Assembly (NCBI GenBank): GCA_038227045.1
Contig: JBBRQD010000014.1
Coordinates: forward strand, 14,920 to 78,919
Length of the DNA: 64,000 nucleotides
Source: JANXLS01 sp038227045
GTDB lineage: Bacteria; Planctomycetota; SZUA-567; H5-PLA8
Direction of reading: 5' to 3'
This document shows positions 17,236-25,206 of the stretch, piece by piece. The notes under the pieces are model-generated. The model saw nothing but the letters and a program-made list of their open reading frames with translations, did no database searches and was not told the origin of the DNA. Position 1 is the first letter of the stretch. Every line of letters begins with the position of its first letter. A program made the translations under genes and the position numbers.

Positions 17236-17337
17236 TGGGCGGCTTCGCCGCTGATAGGTTAGTGGCTAGTGTCTCGCTATTTTGCCGTTCACTAACTACT
17301 ATTCACTCAGCGGCGAAGCCGCCCACTAACCACTAAC
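17224..17337. repeat. Inverted repeat with perfect 31-bp arms
   Basis: Arm 17224-17254 begins GTTAGTGGTTAGTGGGCGG; its exact reverse complement is 17307-17337. The 52-base loop contains further GTTAGTGGCTAGTG / CACTAACTACT half-matches. Each arm also has an internal GCGGC-TTC-GCCGC hairpin. The left arm supplies the glgA stop codon, and the right arm ends 12 bases before the ATG of the solute-binding protein gene. Confidence 0.9.
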
Positions 17338-17349
17338 TGGAACAGGGCA

Positions 17350-18402
17350 ATGAATCCATTTAACACCCGCGCGCTCTGGCCTTCAATGATCGCGTGTGCG
17401 ATGGCCGCCGCCTTGTTCGTTCTGCTGCGACAACCATCGAATCCCGCCGAGCGCACCGTGGTCGTGTACGCTTCGGTCGACTCCGATTTTGCGCTGCCTG
17501 TCTTCGAAGCGTTTACCCGCGAAACCGGTATTCATGTCGTCTCTCGTTTCGATGGCGAAGAAACCAAGACGACCGGCACGGCCATGCGCTTGGAGCAGAT
17601 GAAGGGCCATCCCGACGGCGATGTGTTTTGGAACTCCGAGCAATCGTTGACACTGGTGCTGGCGAATAAAGGAGTGTTGCAGAGTTACGTCTCGCCGAAT
17701 GCACAAAGCATACCTCCCGAATTCAAAGATGCCGGCGGATTGTGGACGGGCTTCGGGCGGCGCGCGCGCGTGGTTACTTTTTCGGACAAGGTGAAACCGG
17801 AAGACGTGCCGAAGTCGCTTGACGACTTCGCCAACCCACGCTGGAAGGGCCGCTTTGCCGTGGCCAAGCCGCTGTATGGCACGACGCTGAGCCACCTCGC
17901 CGCGCTGACTTTAGAAATCGGCGAAGAAAAAGCATTCGCACTGTTTCGGGCCTGGCGCGCGAACGGTGTCATCGTCGCGCAGGGCAACGGCGATGTGGCG
18001 GAACTCGTTGCAAATGGCGCAGCCGATGTGGGCCTGACCGACAGTGACGACGCGTTTTCAGCGCTCGACCGGCACAAGCCCGTGGGCTTCTCCGTGATCG
18101 ATCAGACCGCCGATTGGCACGGCTCGTTTCTCATTCCGAACACGGTGTCGATGTTAAAGAATTGTCCCCATCCGGCGGACGCGCGCGCGTTCATCGATTA
18201 CCTGCTTCGCCCGGAAACGGAAAAGTGGCTTGCGGAAAACGGCGCGCGGCAAATTCCGGTGCGCGCTGTCGGAGCGAAGCTCGCGCCGCCGCTCGACGAT
18301 ATGAAACTGAAACCCGTGCGAATCGACCGGGCGCGCCTCGCGGAAGAAGTCCTCACTCTGGGTGCGCGCATTAATAAAATATTGTCCGGCGAAGAAAAAT
18401 AA
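17350..18402 (+). CDS. Periplasmic iron-type ABC solute-binding protein
   Basis: A 350-residue family 1 extracellular solute-binding protein. The signal anchor spans about 12-28 (MIACAMAAALFVLLRQP). The mature part begins VVVYASVDSDFALPVFEAFTRETGI, the usual opening of the Fe(III)-binding FbpA/AfuA group. GDVFWNSEQSLTLVL and YGTTLSHLAALTLEIGEEKA line the cleft. GAADVGLTDSDDAFSAL and FLIPNTVSMLKNCPHPADARAFIDYLLRPETEKWL are standard second-lobe motifs. Substrate iron, another metal or an anion is inferred only. It is the first gene of a colinear run with the permease 100 bases downstream. Confidence 0.85.
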   Translation: MNPFNTRALWPSMIACAMAAALFVLLRQPSNPAERTVVVYASVDSDFALPVFEAFTRETGIHVVSRFDGEETKTTGTAMRLEQMKGHPDGDVFWNSEQSLTLVLANKGVLQSYVSPNAQSIPPEFKDAGGLWTGFGRRARVVTFSDKVKPEDVPKSLDDFANPRWKGRFAVAKPLYGTTLSHLAALTLEIGEEKAFALFRAWRANGVIVAQGNGDVAELVANGAADVGLTDSDDAFSALDRHKPVGFSVIDQTADWHGSFLIPNTVSMLKNCPHPADARAFIDYLLRPETEKWLAENGARQIPVRAVGAKLAPPLDDMKLKPVRIDRARLAEEVLTLGARINKILSGEEK

Positions 18403-18468
18403 CTCGCGATTGTCGCGCTCTATATCGCCGCTTGTTTTGTTCACGCACAAAACATAACCTCAGCAGTT

Positions 18469-18492
18469 CTTTGCGCCTTTGCGTCTTTGCGA
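18469..18492. repeat. 8-bp tandem repeat CTTTGCGN x3
   Basis: Three adjacent units, CTTTGCGC, CTTTGCGT and CTTTGCGA, end 10 bases before the permease ATG at 18503. The last unit runs into GAGAG, the only Shine-Dalgarno-like stretch for that gene, so the repeat and the ribosome-binding site abut. Confidence 0.7.
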
Positions 18493-18502
18493 GAGATAAA
18501 CC

Positions 18503-20086
18503 ATGCGCGATTCCTCCCGGCGCGACAACATAATCCAGCTCGCGCTGGCCTTGATCCTGCTTGCTCCGCTGCTGGCGGCGTTCTGGTCTGGAGGCGGTTT
18601 CGAAGACGCGTTTGCGACGCGTCAAAGTGCGGAAGTTTCCGCCGCGCGGCAGTGGGCGTTGTTACATGCGGCCGGCCAAAGCTTGACGCTGGGATGCTTG
18701 AGCGCAGGTGTTGCCGCGTTGATCGGAATTCCAGCCGCGTGGGCGCTCTCCGGGCGTCGGGCCTCGGCGGTTCGAACCGCGCTGGCCATTCTCCCGCTCG
18801 CGCTTCCCGCGCCGGTCGCCGTCAGCGGGTGGGTGCGGTTGATTGCGCCGAATGCGACGTCCAGTTTTGCGCTTCAGCTTCCGGGCGCGCCGACCGGCAT
18901 GGTGTCGGCGGCGCACGCGCTGCTGTTCAGTCCAGTGGGCGCGGGGCTCGTGCTGGGATTGAGTCTCTGGCCGGTCGTTGCGCTGAATGTCTGGCCGGGA
19001 TTCTTGCGTGCGCGCGACGCCTCGTACGAAGCCGCGCGCCTCCATGCTCCTCCGGCGCGCGCGTTTTTCCGAGGCGTGCTGCCGCGCTGCACGGGCGAAA
19101 TCGTGGCCGGCGTGGCACTGGTTTTCCTCTTGGCGTCGAACGATTTCGCGGTCTCGTCGCTACTGCTGGTTCACACGCTTCCGGTGGAAGTTCACGATCA
19201 GGCGGCGCTGGGGAAGAACCCTGCCGCCGCATGGGCCTCGCTGCCCCTGGTGCTGATGGCCGCAGCGCTCTGCGCGGTGACGATGCGGCGTTCAACTCAT
19301 TCGGGCAGAGACACCCGCACTCATTCAATAAGTTCCAGCGGGTTGCGCGCGGGTAAACTCTCATCCGGCATCTTGTACGCGGGTGTCGCATTCGGTTTTG
19401 CGGTGCCCATGCTCGCCTGTTTGTTCGGCGTGTTGGCGAGCGGCAAGCCGTTGTCGGTCTCTTTCGATGCCGGCACGGAATCGCTGGGGTTGAGCGCGCG
19501 GCTGGCCGCCGCCGCGGTTTTGATGGCGTGCGGATTCGCGGTGGCGCGCCTGTTGTGCTGGCCCGAAGTTCGCGCGGCACCGTTCAACGTGGCCAGCGTT
19601 TTTCTGTTGGCCATTCCGGGATCGTTCTTGGGTGTATCGCTTCTCGTGCTTCAAATCGACGCCACAAACCTCACGCCGGAGCTGCGGCTGCCGCTGGTTT
19701 GGATGGCGCTGGGATTCGCACTGCGCTTTCTGCATGTGCCGATCCGTCTCATCGACGAAGCTCTCGTCGGCATCGATCCCGCGCTGCTCGAGAGTGCTGC
19801 GTTGCTAGGGCATGGCCGATTCTCGCGCGCTATCGCGATCGTACTGCCGCTATCGCTGGGCCATCTTGCGGCGGCGGCGGCGCTCGTCTTTGCATTGGCG
19901 CTGGGCGAAGTTCCAATCGCCGCCATCCTTGCGCCCCCCGGCGCGGTCCCGGCGACGATCTGGCTTTTCGGCCAGCAGCACATGGGTTACGACGAATCCG
20001 TCTTCGCTCTGAGTCTGCTGTTGGGCGCGACCACCGCCGGCACGATTGCGTTGGGAGCACTGGTGGCAAAGCGGGCGGCGCGCTGA
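18503..20086 (+). CDS. ABC transporter permease, iron-type, two fused domains
   Basis: A protein of 527 residues with about 12 membrane helices in two homologous halves. Each half ends in an ABC-contact (EAA-type) loop: ARDASYEAARLHAPPARAFFRGVLPR in the first half, GIDPALLESAALLGHGRFSRAIAIVLPLSLGH in the second. This layout is that of FbpB/AfuB iron permeases. It follows the solute-binding protein gene. The matching ATP-binding subunit is missing from the cluster, since the next genes are an NHL propeller, a VWA protein and a MoxR ATPase. An ATPase would have to be shared from elsewhere. The start ATG 18503 has GAGAG 7 bases upstream. Confidence 0.88.
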   Translation: MRDSSRRDNIIQLALALILLAPLLAAFWSGGGFEDAFATRQSAEVSAARQWALLHAAGQSLTLGCLSAGVAALIGIPAAWALSGRRASAVRTALAILPLALPAPVAVSGWVRLIAPNATSSFALQLPGAPTGMVSAAHALLFSPVGAGLVLGLSLWPVVALNVWPGFLRARDASYEAARLHAPPARAFFRGVLPRCTGEIVAGVALVFLLASNDFAVSSLLLVHTLPVEVHDQAALGKNPAAAWASLPLVLMAAALCAVTMRRSTHSGRDTRTHSISSSGLRAGKLSSGILYAGVAFGFAVPMLACLFGVLASGKPLSVSFDAGTESLGLSARLAAAAVLMACGFAVARLLCWPEVRAAPFNVASVFLLAIPGSFLGVSLLVLQIDATNLTPELRLPLVWMALGFALRFLHVPIRLIDEALVGIDPALLESAALLGHGRFSRAIAIVLPLSLGHLAAAAALVFALALGEVPIAAILAPPGAVPATIWLFGQQHMGYDESVFALSLLLGATTAGTIALGALVAKRAAR

Positions 20087-20202
20087 ACGCCGTCGTTTAC
20101 GCTTGGCGTCGATCATCGTGTCTATCTGGATTTTTGCTGCGTACGCGCTACAATGTTGTTATATGGGGCAAGCGTATACACCTTCATTTTCGATTGCTAA
20201 CA

Positions 20203-21210
20203 ATGCCGAGCGCCACCCCTTTCAATGCCTTCCGCTTTCGAGGCGCGTCCAAGCCGTATGCATTGGCCGCCGTTTTCGTCGTGGCGCTCGGAGGGCTCGC
20301 GTGGCCGCTGTTGCGTTCAAGCAGCGCCGACAAGAATCCTCCCACCGCGCAATCCAATCCGATTATTCTCGGTAAACAAGGCGAAAAGCCGGGCGAATTT
20401 CAGCAGCCGCGCGGGGTGACCGTGTTGCCCGATGGCTCGTTTGTCGTCGTTGACCGCTCCGCGCGCGTGCAGCATTTTTCGGTGGACGCCAAGCCGCTTT
20501 CGCTCTGGTCGATGAAGGACCACGCGCTCGGTAATCCAAAAGGTCTCTGCGCGTTGCCCGACGGCAACATGCTCGTCTGCGATACGCATTACGGCCGCGT
20601 GCTGAAAATGACACCCGACGGCGCCTTGCTAAGTGTCTGGGGCGAGCCAGGCAAAGGCCCCGGCCAGTTCGTGCACCCGATGGGCGCGGCAGTTGACGCG
20701 CCGCGCAATCGCGTTTTCGTCGTTGAATACGGCGACTACAACGACCGGGTGCACGTCTTCGATCTCGACGGAAAGTGGCTCAAAGTCTTCGGCTCGTGCG
20801 GCGTCAAAGACGGCGAGTTTCAACGCCCCAGTGGGATCGCCACCGACAAGGACGGTTGCGTCTACGTGGCCGACTCCTGCAACCATCGCATTCAGAAATT
20901 CGGCGGTGACGGAATATGGGTGAAATCGTTTGGAAAAGAGGGAAGCGCGGACGGGGAATTGCGTTATCCTTATGATATTGCGCTGGGCGCGGACGGGTTG
21001 TTGTATACGGCGGAGTTCGCCAATCATCGCGTTAGCGCGTTTGATTGCGATGGAAAATTCGTGCGGCGATTTGGCGAAGCGGGGCGCGGGCCGGACCAAT
21101 TCGCGAACCCGTGGAGCATTGCGGCGGACGCGAGCGGACGGGTGATCGTGTCGGATACGGGCAACCATCGGCTGAAGATTTTCAAGATCGGGGCACCGAA
21201 AACGAAGTAG
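20203..21210 (+). CDS. Membrane-anchored NHL-repeat propeller protein
   Basis: A protein of 335 residues. One N-terminal membrane segment (about 19-37, YALAAVFVVALGGLAWPLL) is followed by five to six NHL repeats, each with a PxG(I/V)xx-DxDGxxxVxDxxNxRI-like pattern. Examples are QPRGVTVLPDGSFVVVD, RPSGIATDKDGCVYVADSCNHRI and NPWSIAADASGRVIVSDTGNHRL. The propeller should lie outside the cytoplasm and is likely a ligand- or protein-binding platform. ATG 20203 is the start supported by the signal anchor; an open frame continues upstream but overlaps the permease and is not coding. The stop TAG (21208) is the first codon of a GTAGGACGG repeat. Confidence 0.85.
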   Translation: MPSATPFNAFRFRGASKPYALAAVFVVALGGLAWPLLRSSSADKNPPTAQSNPIILGKQGEKPGEFQQPRGVTVLPDGSFVVVDRSARVQHFSVDAKPLSLWSMKDHALGNPKGLCALPDGNMLVCDTHYGRVLKMTPDGALLSVWGEPGKGPGQFVHPMGAAVDAPRNRVFVVEYGDYNDRVHVFDLDGKWLKVFGSCGVKDGEFQRPSGIATDKDGCVYVADSCNHRIQKFGGDGIWVKSFGKEGSADGELRYPYDIALGADGLLYTAEFANHRVSAFDCDGKFVRRFGEAGRGPDQFANPWSIAADASGRVIVSDTGNHRLKIFKIGAPKTK

Positions 21211-21325
21211 GACGGGACGGCCAGTCCGTTCAAGGGAAAGTGGAAGAGGCGTCTCGCCCCTTCATAGTACAGCCTGTTCAGCGACTTTTGATTAATATGA
21301 GAGGGCCGGGACGGCCCTCCCACTT
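21208..21325. repeat. Inverted hairpin pair after the NHL gene
   Basis: The left element begins with the gene's own TAG (GTAGGACGGGACGGCC, then AGTCCGTTC). The right element is GAGGGCCG (21301-21308) - GGA - CGGCCCTC (21312-21319), a perfect 8-bp-arm hairpin flanked by CCCAC. Reversed, the right half reads GTGGGAGGGCCGTCCCGGCC, so the two halves are diverged copies in opposite orientation, as at 1751-1823. The downstream VWA gene starts 17 bases later. Confidence 0.7.
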
Positions 21326-21341
21326 TCTAGAGCGGCGCGTA

Positions 21342-24300
21342 ATGACCGACAGACTCCTGCTTTGGCTGGTCTCCTTCTTCCCCATCGCGCTGATGACGGC
21401 TGTGATTTTTTACGGGCGCTGGAAGAAAATGGGCGGCGCTCCGGCGCGCGACATCGTTTCAATTCTGGTCGTTTTCGGCGGTCTTGCCGGCTTCGCGGCG
21501 TGGCGGTTGCTTCGCCCCGAAACGGCGTCGACGCATGTCTTCATTCAATATCCCTCCGTCCTTCTGCTGGCGATTCCCGCCTGCGCATTCCTGATCTGGC
21601 TGCAGCACTACACGCTCTCCGGCATCTCGCGCGGCCGCATGTGGCTTGCGTATCTGCTGCGCAGCGCCAGCGTCGTGCTCGTTGCGCTGGCACTGGCCGG
21701 CTTGCAGATGATCGTGGAGCGCGACGCGCTCACGGTCGTCTTCGCGCTGGATATTTCAAAGAGCATTCCCGAAGGCGAACGTCAGCGCGCGCTGGATTTC
21801 ATTCACAAAACGCGCCCAGCAATGAAAGCGAACGACGACGCGGGACTGGTCGTCTTCGGCGGTCGGGCGGCGTCCGAGGTTCCGGCGTCACCCCTGTTCG
21901 AAGCGCCTGCGCTCAAGGAACTCAAATCGGTTGTTGATCCCAACTCCACCAATATCGGCGGCGCACTGCGCTTCAGCGCCGCGTCGTTCGACGAAAGTTC
22001 CCGCCGCCGCCTCGTCCTGTTCACCGACGGGCGCCAAACCACGGGCAGCGCGACGGAAGAATTGAAGCGCCTCGTGAGCCAGGGCATCGACGTCTGGATC
22101 GTGCCGCTGAAAAATGGCGATACCGCCGAAATGCTGATCGAAAAAGTCGTCGTGCCCGCCGAGTTGTTATGGGAACAAGTCTTCGACGCGCACATTTATG
22201 TCTGGTCGAATGTCAAAGCCGAAGCGACCATCAATCTCTTTCCCGGCGATCCGTCCGGCCCGCCGAAATTATCGCGCAAGGTCGAGCTCGTTCCGGGCAA
22301 GAACCGCGTTACGTTCTCCGGCTTGAAAATGCATTCCGGCGGCACGAAGGAAATTCACGCCGTGCTTGAACCGGCTCATGCCAGTGACGACACGCTCGAT
22401 GAAAATAACGAGGCGTGGTCGTTCACCGATGTTCAAACCGACAGCCGCGTACTCGTTCTGACCAGCGATTTGAAGGAAGTTCAGAATCTGATCGCCGCGT
22501 TCGAAGGCGAGAAAATATCGCTCGACGTGCGCTCGCCCGCGTCGCTGCCCAACAACCCCGAGGACTACCGCGCTTACGATTGCATCATCCTCGCCAATCT
22601 CGCGCGCGGCTTCCTGAGCAACGGCCACATGGAAGTCATCGAAAGCTGCGTCAAAGATCAGGGTGCCGGATTGATCATGATCGGCGGCGACCAGAGCTTC
22701 GGCGCGGGCGGTTATCTGGGCACGCCGATTGAAGCCGCGTTGCCGGTGGACATGAACCTGGACAATGACAAGGTCATGCCCAGCGGCGCGCTTTGCATTG
22801 TCCTGCACACCTGCGAATTCGGAGACGGCAATGCGTGGGGCAAGAAAATCTCCAAAGCTGCGATCAACGTGCTTTCGCCGCAGGATTACGCTGGATTGAT
22901 CGATTACGATAATTTCAACGCGGAAGCCTGGGCTTTCAAACCCACACTGGTCTCGCGCAAACAATGGATGTTCGGCCTGATCGACGGCTGCGATCCCGGC
23001 GACATGCCGTCGCTTGAGAAAATTGTTTCGATGGCCGTCAACGAACTGACCAAGCTTCAGAACATCAGCAAGAAGCACGTCATAATTATCACCGACGGCG
23101 ATCCACAGCCGCCGCAGGCCGGCACCATCGCCGCAGCCAAAAACGGCGCGATCAGCATCTCCGCCGTCTCAATTTTCCCGCACGGCGGCCCCGACATCAA
23201 CGCGCTCAAGGAAGTCTGCTCCAAGACCGGCGGCAACTATTACTCGGCCAACGATCCGAAAAAGCTGCCACAGATTTTCATCAAAGAAGCCGCGATCGTG
23301 CGCAAGAATCTGATTCATCCGCCCGAAGGCAACGGCCCGCCCGTACCGGTGACTTTGGGCGTGCCCGGCCCGACGCTGAAAGATTTCGGTTCCGAATTTC
23401 CCCCCGTCCGCGCACTGGTCATGACCCAGCCCAAGCGTCAGGCGGAACTGCAGCTTTACACGCTCGTCAAAGGCGCTCAAACGCCGATTCTGGCGAGCTG
23501 GCGCTACGGGTTGGGGCAGAGCGTCGCGTTCACCTCCGACAGTTCGACGCGCTGGGCGCCGGATTGGGTGAGCTGGGCGAGCTACAAGAAATTCTGGACC
23601 AACATTCTGCGCGATGCCAGCCGCAAGCGCATGCCATCCAATCACACGGTCACCACTCGCATTGAAGATGGTGTCGCGCACGTCGTCGTCGAGGCTCTCG
23701 ACGCGAAAGGCGAAAGCTACCTCAACTTCGGCAAACTTGCCGGGAGCGCCATTGAGCCGAAAGGACCGAAAGGCGAGAACGAAGGCAACATGCACACGTT
23801 GAAATTCGCGATGACCCAGGCAGGCCGCTACGAAGCGACGTTCCCCGTGGACAAAACCGGCGCGTATGCGATCACCGTCATTGATCAGTCCGATCCCCGC
23901 CGGCCGCAAAGCATCGTCACCGGCATCGCCAACAGCTACAGCGCCGAATTCGCCCACACCGAAAACGACGACGCGCTGTTTGCCCAAATGGACGATATCG
24001 CCACCGGCAAAAACACAGTGCGCCGTCTCAAGGATCTCGCGAAACTCAACCCCCTTGACAGCGGCGTGTTCGCTCATGACATGCCGCCGAAAAGCCAGCC
24101 AACCGATCTGTTCAAATGGCTGCTGATCGCCGCCGTCTGCCTGTTCCCGCTCGACGTTGCGGTTCGCCGCTTGGCCATCGATCCGGAAAAATTTTTCCTG
24201 TGGCTATATCGTTTCATCGAGCCCGCGCTGCTGGCGTTGAATTTAAAGAAGCGCCAATTGCAAGCCGCCGCCAAAGACGCTCTGGCCGGTGCGCCGGCAG

Positions 24301-24536
24301 CCAATCTGCCGCCGCAGGAAATCGTGCCGTCAGGGTCGATGAGCCGCGAGGCACAGAGCCGTTACGAAGAAGCCGGCGGAAGCGACTCGGCGCGAAATAT
24401 GAACCTCGATCCAAACGCGCAGGCCGCAGGAAAGAAGCCGGTCGTGGGCGGCACAAAGCTGACGCCGGTGGAGAAAGCGGCCAGCGAATACACAGGTGCG
24501 CTGTTAAAAGCGAAGCGGCGCGCGAAGAAGGAATGA
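21342..24536 (+). CDS. Large VWA / glutamine-amidotransferase-like membrane protein
   Basis: A protein of 1064 residues. Three N-terminal membrane helices (about 5-25, 38-56, 75-95) lead to a von Willebrand A domain with MIDAS motif DISKS at about 137-141 and FTDGRQT further on. Around 440-470, GLIMIGGDQSFGAGGYLGTP is the class I GATase-like fold without its catalytic Cys. A second VWA-like segment (HVIIITDGDPQPP, about 582) follows, then a C-terminal helix at about 926-945 and a Lys/Arg-rich cytoplasmic tail. This architecture is known from MoxR-associated membrane proteins. With the MoxR ATPase 2 genes on, a chaperone or remodelling role at the envelope is inferred. No DUF58 gene is present. 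The start is ATG 21342; there is no clear Shine-Dalgarno site. Confidence 0.88.
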   Translation: MTDRLLLWLVSFFPIALMTAVIFYGRWKKMGGAPARDIVSILVVFGGLAGFAAWRLLRPETASTHVFIQYPSVLLLAIPACAFLIWLQHYTLSGISRGRMWLAYLLRSASVVLVALALAGLQMIVERDALTVVFALDISKSIPEGERQRALDFIHKTRPAMKANDDAGLVVFGGRAASEVPASPLFEAPALKELKSVVDPNSTNIGGALRFSAASFDESSRRRLVLFTDGRQTTGSATEELKRLVSQGIDVWIVPLKNGDTAEMLIEKVVVPAELLWEQVFDAHIYVWSNVKAEATINLFPGDPSGPPKLSRKVELVPGKNRVTFSGLKMHSGGTKEIHAVLEPAHASDDTLDENNEAWSFTDVQTDSRVLVLTSDLKEVQNLIAAFEGEKISLDVRSPASLPNNPEDYRAYDCIILANLARGFLSNGHMEVIESCVKDQGAGLIMIGGDQSFGAGGYLGTPIEAALPVDMNLDNDKVMPSGALCIVLHTCEFGDGNAWGKKISKAAINVLSPQDYAGLIDYDNFNAEAWAFKPTLVSRKQWMFGLIDGCDPGDMPSLEKIVSMAVNELTKLQNISKKHVIIITDGDPQPPQAGTIAAAKNGAISISAVSIFPHGGPDINALKEVCSKTGGNYYSANDPKKLPQIFIKEAAIVRKNLIHPPEGNGPPVPVTLGVPGPTLKDFGSEFPPVRALVMTQPKRQAELQLYTLVKGAQTPILASWRYGLGQSVAFTSDSSTRWAPDWVSWASYKKFWTNILRDASRKRMPSNHTVTTRIEDGVAHVVVEALDAKGESYLNFGKLAGSAIEPKGPKGENEGNMHTLKFAMTQAGRYEATFPVDKTGAYAITVIDQSDPRRPQSIVTGIANSYSAEFAHTENDDALFAQMDDIATGKNTVRRLKDLAKLNPLDSGVFAHDMPPKSQPTDLFKWLLIAAVCLFPLDVAVRRLAIDPEKFFLWLYRFIEPALLALNLKKRQLQAAAKDALAGAPAANLPPQEIVPSGSMSREAQSRYEEAGGSDSARNMNLDPNAQAAGKKPVVGGTKLTPVEKAASEYTGALLKAKRRAKKE

Positions 24537-24625
24537 CGAGTTGACACTCAATATGACATTGACAGTCACACATGAACAGGAGGACCGATCAATGACCGCA
24601 TTGGACACATTAAGGGAACCGAAAA

Positions 24626-25192
24626 ATGCGAACCCACCGCTTTACGCTTGCTGAATACGACAGCTTGGTGGATCTTGGCTTTTTCGAAGGCAAAACCGTC
24701 GAACTTTTAGAAGGAGAGATTGTCGTGATGAGTCCGCAGAATCCTCCGCATAGCTGGTCGACTAGAAATATTGCCGACGTTTTGGGAAATGCCTTTGGCC
24801 CGGAGTATCTGATATTTCAACATTCGCAGTTGTCGCTTCCGGGCAATTCAGAACCTGAACCTGACGTAGCCGTCGTCAAAGGCAGTAAAAACGATTTCTG
24901 GAATGCTCATCCGACAACAGCAGAAGTGGTCGTCGAAGTCAGTCTTTCTTCGAACGCCAAAGATCGATTGCAGAAGGCGCCAATTTATGCGCGGGCAGGA
25001 ATTTCTGAATATTGGATTGTCAATTTGTTAAAAAATCAGCTCGAGATTTTGCGCACCCCGCGAAAGGAGTCGGCGAGACGATACAATTACTCCAGCACCA
25101 GCATACTATTTCCGGGCGAAATCGTTTCGCCGCTGGCCAAACCGAAAGTGAAAATCGCCGTCAGCGATTTGTTTCCGCCCATCAAAAAATAA
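24626..25192 (+). CDS. Uma2-family (PD-(D/E)xK) protein
   Basis: A protein of 188 residues of the Uma2/DUF820 group. The fold's active-site pattern is present: SEPEPDVAVVK (Asp), then TTAEVVVEVSLSSNAKDRLQKAPIYARAGISEYWIV (Glu-x-Ser, with a downstream Lys). N-terminal FTLAEYDSLVDLG and VELLEGEIVVM are typical. Members are predicted nucleases of unknown biological role that occur in many copies in cyanobacteria, planctomycetes and others. It sits inside the VWA-MoxR run, 14 bases before moxR, which could be chance insertion or coupling. Start ATG 24626 has only weak GGGAACCG upstream. Confidence 0.85.
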   Translation: MRTHRFTLAEYDSLVDLGFFEGKTVELLEGEIVVMSPQNPPHSWSTRNIADVLGNAFGPEYLIFQHSQLSLPGNSEPEPDVAVVKGSKNDFWNAHPTTAEVVVEVSLSSNAKDRLQKAPIYARAGISEYWIVNLLKNQLEILRTPRKESARRYNYSSTSILFPGEIVSPLAKPKVKIAVSDLFPPIKK

Positions 25193-25206
25193 ACCGAGGA
25201 CGTTTC

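Noticed and set aside
17350..20086. A complete iron-import operon
   Set aside because: The ATP-binding subunit is not adjacent, so only the two transporter components are supported.
19528..20202. Upstream extension of the NHL protein frame
   Set aside because: It overlaps the permease gene in another frame and is Arg/Ala/Gly-rich. The signal anchor starts at ATG 20203.
21045..21341. Upstream extension of the VWA protein frame
   Set aside because: It runs through the 3' end of the NHL gene and the repeat at 21208-21325; the membrane helices start at 21342.
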